NCBI GenBank assembly: GCA_005239795.1
Contig: SBBH01000060.1
Span: forward strand, 1 to 6,355
Length of the DNA stretch: 6,355 bases
From: Planctomycetales bacterium
GTDB taxonomy: Bacteria > Planctomycetota > SBBH01
Reading direction: 5' to 3'
The position numbers and the translations under genes are program-made. Below the pieces are notes generated by a model, which worked only from the letters and a program-made list of their open reading frames with translations, searched no databases and was not told the origin of the DNA. Below are positions 1-4,391 of the stretch, in pieces (position 1 is the first letter of the stretch; each line of letters opens with the position of its first letter).

Positions 1-68
1 ACGCGAACGAGCACCACGTCCTGGGAACGCGAAACCTCGATGCGATCTAAGGGGCCCATCGCCGCCAT
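1..68 (-). CDS. Anti-sigma regulatory factor (RsbT/RsbW-type Ser kinase)-like protein, N-terminal fragment
   Basis: Only the first 22 codons lie in the window; the gene runs off the left edge. Reading leftward from ATG at 68-66 gives a short leader, then IEVSRSQDVVLVR. That matches the start of RsbT-like GHKL-fold serine kinases, where a beta strand with a Ser-x-Asp-Val/Ile step leads into the first helix, before the 'ELARN' ATP-binding box. Family knowledge: such proteins phosphorylate anti-sigma antagonists in partner-switching stress or signalling modules. Start choice: a second in-frame ATG lies at 59-57, and neither has a clear Shine-Dalgarno sequence. The gene is divergent from the DNA glycosylase gene, with a heptad repeat array in between. 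The assignment rests on about a dozen residues, so it is tentative; any protein opening with a similar strand and helix could look like this. Confidence 0.45.
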   Translation of the reverse strand, partial: MAAMGPLDRIEVSRSQDVVLVR

Positions 69-110
69 CTTATCAATCCGGCGGCGCCGTGTCGATCGCA
101 GCCGGACGGA

Positions 111-166
111 TCGTTGTTCGTGAATCGTGGATCGCATTTCCTCCGAACCACGAACAACGAATCACG
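111..166. repeat. Heptad inverted repeat array 1 (divergent gap)
   Basis: The 120-bp gap between two divergent genes is mostly filled by 7-nt units. Left arm: CGTTGTT (112-118), CGTGAAT (119-125), CGTGGAT (126-132). Right arm, same unit reverse-complemented: AACCACG (146-152), AACAACG (153-159), AATCACG (160-166). Twelve bases, 111-122, are a perfect inverted repeat of 149-160 with a 26-nt centre. The array covers the region where a longer in-frame extension of the glycosylase ORF would start (GTG at 114), which argues against that extension. The same architecture with different heptamers recurs at 850 and 1886. Promoters for the two flanking genes must lie in or beside this array; I see no convincing -35/-10 pair. 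Confidence 0.7.
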
Positions 167-188
167 AGTGGGTGCTTATACTCCTTTG

Positions 189-845
189 ATGCGAACACCC
201 GAAACACTCCGAGCCATGTACCAGGCCCTGCGCGACCGCTTCGGCCATCAAGGATGGTGGCCGGGCGGTTCCCGTTTTGAGACCATCGTCGGGGCGATCC
301 TGACACAGAACACGAACTGGTCGAATGTCGAAAAGGCGATCGGCGCCCTGCAGCGCGCGGACAAACTCTCGCCAAAGGGGATTCGGGACACCCCCCTCCC
401 GACGCTCGCCGACCTCATACGCTCCTCCGGCACTTTCAACGTGAAGGCAAAGCGCCTCAAACGGTTCACCGATTGGCTTTTCGAAAATTACGACGGAGAC
501 CTGGGCCGGATGTTCGCCCGGCCCGTCGGAGAGCTCCGCAAAGAGCTTCTCGCCGTGCGCGGGATCGGGCCGGAAACGGCCGACGCGATCCTGCTCTACG
601 CAGGGGAGAAACCCGCCTTCGTCGTGGACGCCTACACCTATCGGGTGCTAACACGGCACGCCCTCGTGCCGGAAGAGACCTCCTACGACGAAATGAAGTC
701 CCTGTTCGAGGAGAACCTCCCTCAGGAGATCCCCCTCTACAACGATTTCCATGCCCAGCTCGTCCGTGTGGGCAAGGAATTCTGCCGGAAATCAGCCCCC
801 CGGTGCGAGGCCGGGTGTCCGTTGCAACCCTACCTACGCAGATAA
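189..845 (+). CDS. Endonuclease III-family DNA glycosylase (MagIII-like, HhH-GPD)
   Basis: This 218-residue protein is a helix-hairpin-helix GPD glycosylase that would excise damaged bases in base-excision repair. Visible motifs: WWPGG (23-27), ILTQNT (37-42, the conserved Gln segment), hairpin VRGIGPETADAILLYAG (123-139), and catalytic Asp147 in VVDAYTYR. The position of the Nth lyase lysine (GRKTA in Nth) is Glu129 here, so a monofunctional glycosylase is expected, as in the 3-methyladenine glycosylase MagIII, which also shares the WW..P and GIGxESADAIL-type signatures. The C-terminus keeps three cysteines (199, 206, 210) but lacks the fourth ligand of the Nth 4Fe-4S loop, so the cluster is probably absent. 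Start: ATG 189 matches the family N-terminus; the upstream GTG at 114 lies in the repeat array, and ATG 216 would remove part of the first helix. The substrate is inferred from family resemblance only. Confidence 0.85.
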   Translation: MRTPETLRAMYQALRDRFGHQGWWPGGSRFETIVGAILTQNTNWSNVEKAIGALQRADKLSPKGIRDTPLPTLADLIRSSGTFNVKAKRLKRFTDWLFENYDGDLGRMFARPVGELRKELLAVRGIGPETADAILLYAGEKPAFVVDAYTYRVLTRHALVPEETSYDEMKSLFEENLPQEIPLYNDFHAQLVRVGKEFCRKSAPRCEAGCPLQPYLRR

Positions 846-916
846 AAGAAGTGCTGAGTGCTCAGTGCTGAGTACAGATCCACTGAGGACTCAGCACTCA
901 GTGCTCAGGACTTTTT
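846..916. terminator. Probable bidirectional intrinsic terminator formed by heptad array 2
   Basis: Positions 846-873 pair with 889-916 around a 15-nt loop. Of 28 positions only two mismatch (853/909 and 863/899); three pairs are G-U in the plus-strand RNA. The 5' base carries AAAA and the 3' base TTTTT (912-916), so transcripts from both sides would end in a strong stem with a U-rich tail. It starts directly after the glycosylase stop codon (843-845) and overlaps the last codons of the opposing hydrolase gene (stop at 905-907), exactly where two convergent genes need termination. Function is inferred; the pairing is seen directly. Confidence 0.6.
850..912. repeat. Heptad inverted repeat array 2 (convergent gap)
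   Basis: Nine consecutive 7-nt units fill 63 bp. Left arm: GCTGAGT (853-859), GCTCAGT (860-866), GCTGAGT (867-873). Right arm, reverse-complement orientation: ACTCAGC (889-895), ACTCAGT (896-902), GCTCAGG (903-909). The decamer AGTGCTGAGT occurs at 850-859 and 864-873 and inverted at 889-898. It has the same layout as the arrays at 111 and 1886 but a different heptamer, and it doubles as the terminator-like stem described separately. Confidence 0.8.
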
Positions 917-1399
917 CAAACGTTCAAACAGCGTGGGACGGAACCATTCCATCAGGAAAACCGCCCCAAGAGCGAACGGCGCCCAGTCCAAGCTCGTCTC
1001 TGGCGGATAAAGCCCGCACTCGTAGAGCTTCATCGATGGAAAAAAGAGAAGAACCGCTCCCATTCCCAGGTTGTCCTTGGCCACATCCAGCGCCAGGTGG
1101 GTGAGATAGCCGCCCAGGATCGAGGCAAACGCCATGCGCCTCAGCGGCCGCTCGAAAAGGAGCGCGCACGCATAAGAGACGAGAACCCCTCCCCACAGCG
1201 AGTGGATCGGCTCACCGAACCAGATCGAGGACTGGAACACGAACAGAAGCCCCTTGAAGCAGAGATCCGGAAGAAGCGCCCCCCAATAGAGGAGAGCCCT
1301 CGCCTGCCGGGAGGGGATAGGCAATCCACACAGGTACGCCGCCGCGAAGTGCGCCGCCAGGTCCGCTATGGGCCGCCCCGCTTCCTGAAAATCCCCCAC
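905..1399 (-). CDS. DUF457/YdjM-type membrane-bound metal-dependent hydrolase family protein
   Basis: This small polytopic membrane protein belongs to the family annotated as membrane-bound metal-dependent hydrolases; the substrate is unknown. Numbering from the ATA codon described below, the conserved polar residues sit in a hydrophobic background: H7 (LAAHFAAAYL), D35 (GALLPDL), H56 (HSLWGG), H91 and D95 (GYLTHLALDV). They resemble a metal site at the membrane face. About four hydrophobic stretches follow (roughly 24-47, 56-72, 78-97 and 128-145). The start is uncertain. The coordinates use GTG 1399-1397 (164 residues, overlapping the upstream gene by 34 nt, no Shine-Dalgarno). The family-like N-terminus begins instead at an ATA at 1369-1367, which overlaps the upstream TAG as ATAG and has AGGAAG 11 nt before it; that would give 154 residues. 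A reading open to 1615 exists but its extra N-terminus is low-complexity Arg/Gly sequence antisense in character. It is likely co-transcribed with the upstream membrane protein. Confidence 0.72.
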   Translation of the reverse strand: MGDFQEAGRPIADLAAHFAAAYLCGLPIPSRQARALLYWGALLPDLCFKGLLFVFQSSIWFGEPIHSLWGGVLVSYACALLFERPLRRMAFASILGGYLTHLALDVAKDNLGMGAVLLFFPSMKLYECGLYPPETSLDWAPFALGAVFLMEWFRPTLFERLKKS

Positions 1400-1869
1400 G
1401 GCAAATTCCAGGCGAAAGCCCGCGCGAAAAGGAGCACCCCCATCGCCGCCACGAGAAGCGACACGCCATACATCCACCGGCGCCGCTTCGGAAAATCTCC
1501 CTCGAGACGTGCCCGGGGCCGCCCCTCTTTGTCGCGTAGGATTTCCAGATGCGCGGGCTCCTCTCCGTGCGCGCCCACGAACCGAGCCACGAAGGAAACA
1601 TACTGGCCGGCCCACTCCGGATCCCCCGCTCCCAGGACCTCGATCCGGATTCCGTCTCGGTCGTAAATGACCGTTTTCCCGGATTCCGAGGTGTCGACCG
1701 GCATCGCCCGGAGCCCCAGGACCCTCCCCTCATGCCGGACGGGCTCCCGGAGGCACTGGCCGAGGGAAGGATAAAGCTCCTCCGCCCGCCAGCGCGCGTA
1801 AAAACAGGATCCCCACAGGAGGACCAGAGTCGACAGGAACTTCCCATAAAGGAACCGATCGCTGAACAT
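1366..1869 (-). CDS. Membrane-anchored protein of unknown function, two TM helices with an OB-like middle
   Basis: I do not recognise this 167-residue protein. It has an N-terminal hydrophobic helix (about 8-25) that reads as an uncleaved anchor. Next comes a soluble region (26-127) with alternating strands such as HEGRVLGLR, KTVIYDRDGIRIEVLG and GQYVSFVARFVGA; the order and glycine placement recall a small beta-barrel/OB fold. Then a basic stop (PKRRR, 127-131), a second helix (about 134-152) and a basic tail follow. Both ends on the cytoplasmic side and the barrel outside is the simplest topology. The ATG at 1869-1867 is the only start available, because an in-frame TAA lies three codons upstream; GGG sits too close to be a good ribosome site. 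Its stop overlaps the start region of the DUF457 hydrolase gene, so the two are probably translated together and may work on the same envelope process. OB-fold resemblance is a guess from the pattern. Confidence 0.6.
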   Translation of the reverse strand: MFSDRFLYGKFLSTLVLLWGSCFYARWRAEELYPSLGQCLREPVRHEGRVLGLRAMPVDTSESGKTVIYDRDGIRIEVLGAGDPEWAGQYVSFVARFVGAHGEEPAHLEILRDKEGRPRARLEGDFPKRRRWMYGVSLLVAAMGVLLFARAFAWNLPWGIFRKRGGP

Positions 1870-1877
1870 GCCCTTTT

Positions 1878-1970
1878 ACTGTACGCCGTCATGCGACACG
1901 CGTCACGCGTCATGAGTCGCCTCGTACTCATGTCTCATGACACATGACTCGTGACGGTAAGCAGTACAGT
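1878..1970. repeat. 93-bp quasi-palindromic element with 7-bp terminal inverted repeats
   Basis: ACTGTAC at 1878-1884 is an exact inverse of GTACAGT at 1964-1970, bracketing heptad array 3. Just inside, CCGTCA (1886-1891) is inverted at 1952-1957. The unit takes up most of the 136-bp gap between the divergent membrane-protein and MoxR genes and resembles a small non-autonomous inverted-repeat element. I see no flanking target duplication. The rest of the gap (1971-2005) is pyrimidine-rich and holds no convincing promoter or Shine-Dalgarno site. Confidence 0.6.
1886..1957. repeat. Heptad inverted repeat array 3 (divergent gap)
   Basis: Seven-nt units run through the region. Left arm: CATGCGA (1890-1896), CACGCGT (1897-1903 and again 1904-1910), CATGAGT (1911-1917). 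After an 8-nt centre the right arm carries the reverse-complement form: ACTCATG (1926-1932), TCTCATG (1933-1939), ACACATG (1940-1946), ACTCGTG (1947-1953). The innermost pair is a perfect 7-bp inversion, and GTCATGAG (1909-1916) is also inverted at 1934-1941. The layout equals arrays 1 and 2; only the heptamer differs. Confidence 0.75.
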
Positions 1971-2005
1971 TATTTCAGTGAACCTTTCCCCTCCTTCCCG
2001 GTAGT

Positions 2006-3127
2006 ATGAGCCGGTCCATGGCTCAACCGGAATCCAAGATCTCCCAAAGCGAAATCACCCAAATCGCGAAGCTCCGCGAGACCTACGCCAAGATTCGCGG
2101 GGAGCTCGCCAAACGCATCGTCGGACAGGATGCGGTCCTCGAACAATTCCTGATCTCCTTCTTCGGCGGCGGCCACTGCCTGTTGATCGGCGTGCCGGGC
2201 CTGGCCAAGACCCTCATGATCAAGTCGATGTCGGAGATCCTGTCCCTCTCCTTCAGCCGGATCCAGTTCACCCCGGACCTCCTGCCAGCTGACATCGTGG
2301 GGACCGACGTCATCGTCCAGGACAAGGCGACCCGCCAGCGGCAGACCAAGTTCCTGAACGGACCGATTTTCGCCAATGTCGTCCTCGCCGACGAGATCAA
2401 CCGCACCCCGCCGAAAACCCAGGCGGCGCTTCTCGAGGCCATGGAGGAGCGCCGGGTCACGATCGGCGGCACGACCTACGATTTGGATCCTCCCTTCTTT
2501 GTCCTGGCCACGCAGAACCCGATCGAGCAGGAAGGGACGTACCAACTGCCGATCGCGGCCCTTGACCGGTTCATGTTCAACATCTATGTCGACTACCCTA
2601 CGCTCGACGAGGAGCACGAGATCATCAAGCTGACCCTCCCTACCACGCGCGAGGCGGTCCACCAGCTCCTCCCGCGGGACGAGATCCAGTCGCTTCTCAA
2701 TATTGTGCGCAACGTGAATGCCCCCGAGCCGGTCATGCAGTTGGCCACATCGCTCGGACGTGCCAGCCGCCCCAAATCCCCTTCCGCCCCCAAGGAAGTG
2801 AGGGATTTTCTCAACTGGGGGGCCGGCCCGCGCGGACCCCAGTTCCTCGTCATCGCCGCCAAGGCCCGCGCCATGCTTCACGGGCACTACACTGTCAAGG
2901 CGGAGGATGTGATCGCCGTGGCCAAACCCGTCCTGCGCCACCGCCTCATTCCCAACTATCACGCCGAGGCGGAAGGAAAGACCGTCGACTGGGTGATCGA
3001 CCGGCTCGTCCGCCACGTGACAGGCGAGCCCGAACCGGTTGCCGAAACCCCTTCCTTCTGGAAGCGGGTCCAGACGTTCTTCGCGCACACGAAGCCCGGT
3101 GAGGGGCTCGTGCGAGCGCACGCCTAG
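2006..3127 (+). CDS. MoxR-family AAA+ ATPase
   Basis: This 373-residue cytoplasmic AAA+ ATPase is of the MoxR type, whose members act as chaperone-like remodelling factors for cofactor insertion or complex maturation, typically with VWA-domain partners. Motifs in order: IVGQDAVLEQ (38-47), Walker A GVPGLAKT (62-69), Walker B VVLADEINR (125-133, Asp129/Glu130), sensor 1 region LATQNPIEQEGTYQLP (168-182, Asn171), arginine-finger region ALDRFMF (185-191), sensor 2 WGAGPRGPQFLV (271-282) and the C-terminal PVLRHRLIPNYHAEAEG box (308-324). The family usually ends near residue 335; here a 35-residue tail of Pro/Glu and an amphipathic stretch follows. ATG at 2006 and ATG at 2018 are both possible starts; neither has a Shine-Dalgarno. 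It is an orphan in this window: no DUF58 or VWA gene follows, and the next gene is convergent. The client is therefore unknown. Confidence 0.93.
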   Translation: MSRSMAQPESKISQSEITQIAKLRETYAKIRGELAKRIVGQDAVLEQFLISFFGGGHCLLIGVPGLAKTLMIKSMSEILSLSFSRIQFTPDLLPADIVGTDVIVQDKATRQRQTKFLNGPIFANVVLADEINRTPPKTQAALLEAMEERRVTIGGTTYDLDPPFFVLATQNPIEQEGTYQLPIAALDRFMFNIYVDYPTLDEEHEIIKLTLPTTREAVHQLLPRDEIQSLLNIVRNVNAPEPVMQLATSLGRASRPKSPSAPKEVRDFLNWGAGPRGPQFLVIAAKARAMLHGHYTVKAEDVIAVAKPVLRHRLIPNYHAEAEGKTVDWVIDRLVRHVTGEPEPVAETPSFWKRVQTFFAHTKPGEGLVRAHA

Positions 3128-3156
3128 AGCATTTTCAGGCTCTCTGCTTCGAAACT

Positions 3157-4293
3157 TTACTTCCGCTCGTCGACCGGGACGTACTTCAAGTCCTGCGGCC
3201 CCGTGTAATCAGCCGTCGGCCGGATAAGCCGGTTGTGCTGGTACTGCTCCAGGATATGGGCACACCAGCCGGAGATGCGGCTGGTGGCGAAGATCGGCGT
3301 GAAGAGATCCCGCGGGATCCCCAGGTAGTGATAGGTCGAAGCTGAATAAAAGTCGACGTTGGGATAAAGGGTCTTGTTCGCCTTGACGATCTCCTCGATC
3401 TTCTGGCTGATCTCGAACCACTTCGGCGTCTGCTTACGCTTCCCGAGCTCACGGGAATACTCCCGCAGGAAAGTGGCGCGGGGGTCGTCCGTCCGGTAGA
3501 CGCGGTGGCCAAACCCCATGATCTTGCGCTTGTCGGCGAAGAGCTGTTTAACGTGAGATTCCGCCTTCTCGACCGAATCGACCTCGATCAGCATCTTCAT
3601 CACTTCTTCGTTGGCCCCCCCGTGCAGGGGGCCCCGCAAGGTCCCGACGGCGGAGGTCACCGCGCCGAACATCCCGGCAAGGGTGGAGGCCGTGACGCGC
3701 GCCGAGAAAGTCGAAGCGTTGAGCTCGTGCTCGGCGTGCAGGATGAGGCAGACGTCGAAAACCCGGGATTCGTACTTGTCGGGCTTCTCGTCGCGCAACA
3801 TGTAAAGGAAGTTGGCGGCGTGCGACAACTCCGGATCGGGCGTCACCGGATCGCGGTTGTTGCGCATATGGTCAAAGGTGGCCACGATCGTGGGGAACTG
3901 CGCCACCAGCCTCAAAGCCCGCCGGCGCATGGCATCCAAGGACGTGTCCCCCCGGTCGGGGTCGTACGACGACATCAAGGACGTCACCGTGCGCAGAAGT
4001 TCCATCGGGTGGGACTGGTGTGCCAGGATCTGCATGATCTTCAGAACTTCCTTCGGAAGCGCCCGGCAACCGGCCATGGCGCGCGAGAAATCGTCCAGTT
4101 CCGTACGGTTCGGGAATTTGCCGTTCAGGAGGAGGTAGGCAGTTTCCTCAAACGTGGCGCCCCCTTCCACGAGCTCCCGGATATCGTAGCCGCGATAGAC
4201 CAGCGTCCCCTTCTTGCCGTCAATGAGGCAGATGTCGGACGTGGCGACCACGACATCTTCGAGTCCCTTTCCAGCGATGGACTTGTCTGCCAT
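3157..4293 (-). CDS. gltA: Citrate synthase (short, CitZ/type I form)
   Basis: This 378-residue enzyme condenses acetyl-CoA with oxaloacetate to citrate at the entry of the TCA cycle. All catalytic landmarks are present: His189 in LHAEHELNAS, His224 in GPLHGGANEE (residue binding the acetyl-CoA enol), His263 in MGFGHRVYR, Asp314 in PNVDFYSAS, Arg339 in FATSRISGW and Arg358 in NRLIRPTADY. Length and lack of the N-terminal domain of the E. coli enzyme point to the short dimeric form found in Bacillus, archaea and many environmental bacteria. Some short enzymes also accept propionyl-CoA, so 2-methylcitrate synthase activity cannot be excluded; no prp genes are nearby. ATG 4293-4291 has an excellent GGAGG five bases upstream. 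The gene is divergent from glutamate dehydrogenase and convergent with the MoxR gene, whose stop lies 29 bp away. Confidence 0.95.
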   Translation of the reverse strand: MADKSIAGKGLEDVVVATSDICLIDGKKGTLVYRGYDIRELVEGGATFEETAYLLLNGKFPNRTELDDFSRAMAGCRALPKEVLKIMQILAHQSHPMELLRTVTSLMSSYDPDRGDTSLDAMRRRALRLVAQFPTIVATFDHMRNNRDPVTPDPELSHAANFLYMLRDEKPDKYESRVFDVCLILHAEHELNASTFSARVTASTLAGMFGAVTSAVGTLRGPLHGGANEEVMKMLIEVDSVEKAESHVKQLFADKRKIMGFGHRVYRTDDPRATFLREYSRELGKRKQTPKWFEISQKIEEIVKANKTLYPNVDFYSASTYHYLGIPRDLFTPIFATSRISGWCAHILEQYQHNRLIRPTADYTGPQDLKYVPVDERK

Positions 4294-4296
4294 GGA

Positions 4297-4302
4297 TTCC
4301 TC
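4297..4302 (-). promoter_or_regulatory. Shine-Dalgarno of citrate synthase
   Basis: Minus-strand GGAGGA ends three bases before ATG 4293; the GGAGG core has a five-base spacer. This is one of the two strong ribosome sites in the window and fixes the start. Confidence 0.75.
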
Positions 4303-4320
4303 CGCTCGCGGTGAAAATCA

Positions 4321-4337
4321 GCCAGCGCGTTGCTGGC
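4321..4337. promoter_or_regulatory. Inverted repeat GCCAGC-N5-GCTGGC in the citrate synthase/gdhA control region
   Basis: Six-base perfect arms are separated by GCGTT. It lies where the -35 region would fall for the gdhA -10-like TAGAAT (4345-4350, five of six to consensus), for which no -35 box is visible. An activator site there would explain the missing -35; equally it may be a chance repeat in GC-rich DNA or a hairpin in the citrate synthase leader RNA. Confidence 0.3.
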
Positions 4338-4345
4338 CGCGAAGT

Positions 4346-4373
4346 AGAATACCCCAAATCCAGGATTTGGAAA
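4346..4373 (-). promoter_or_regulatory. Candidate citrate synthase promoter spanning the palindrome
   Basis: On the minus strand, TTTCCA (4373-4368) and TATTCT (4351-4346) are separated by 16 bp. Each matches the sigma-70 consensus at four of six positions. Transcription would begin near 4338 and give a leader of about 45 nt before ATG 4293. The perfect palindrome 4354-4370 occupies the spacer, the usual place for a repressor operator. The weak box matches keep confidence low. Confidence 0.3.
4354..4370. promoter_or_regulatory. Perfect 17-bp palindrome CCAAATCC-A-GGATTTGG, candidate operator
   Basis: Two exact 8-bp arms surround one central base, 21 bp before the gdhA ATG and 60 bp before the citrate synthase ATG. 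Odd-length perfect dyads of this size are typical of dimeric repressor sites. Position between two divergent genes at the 2-oxoglutarate/glutamate branch suggests one regulator could control both. Because it would lie at the 5' end of a gdhA transcript, an RNA hairpin close to the ribosome site is the alternative. Confidence 0.5.
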
Positions 4374-4380
4374 CTCGAAA

Positions 4381-4386
4381 AGGAGG
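4381..4386 (+). promoter_or_regulatory. Shine-Dalgarno of gdhA
   Basis: AGGAGG with a five-base spacer before ATG 4392. It decides the start against the upstream in-frame GTG at 4311, whose extra 27 residues would be translated from the control region and its inverted repeats. Confidence 0.85.
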
Positions 4387-4391
4387 ATCCG

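Noticed and set aside
114..188. 25-residue N-terminal extension of the DNA glycosylase from GTG 114
   Set aside because: The extension would be encoded by the heptad repeat array; family members begin near the ATG at 189.
1366..1399. Frameshift joining the two minus-strand membrane genes into one protein
   Set aside because: The upstream protein ends properly after a helix and basic tail, the downstream one begins like its family, and the short overlap fits translational coupling better than a broken gene.
1212..1931. Third minus-strand open frame across the membrane-protein and hydrolase genes
   Set aside because: It is Ser/Gly/Arg/Trp-rich without hydrophobic helices, while the two other frames give clear membrane proteins. 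Its start lies inside the heptad array.
111..1957. CRISPR array or direct-repeat locus
   Set aside because: Units are 7 nt, contiguous and inverted at mid-array, without spacers or cas genes.
1970..3121. Open frame of 383 codons antisense to the MoxR gene
   Set aside because: It mirrors a well-conserved AAA+ protein, is full of Arg/Gly/Asp/Leu runs typical of GC-rich antisense frames, and shows no family motif.
3126..3143. Small hairpin AGAGC/GCTCT between the MoxR and citrate synthase genes as a terminator
   Set aside because: Only a 5-bp stem with an 8-nt loop and no T-run on either strand; too weak to claim.
3505..4314. Open frame of 269 codons antisense to citrate synthase
   Set aside because: It is a shadow of the conserved citrate synthase frame, with His/Arg/Gly/Val-rich antisense composition.
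4311..4391. 27-residue N-terminal extension of glutamate dehydrogenase from GTG 4311
   Set aside because: AGGAGG sits ideally before ATG 4392, and the extension covers two inverted repeats of the control region.
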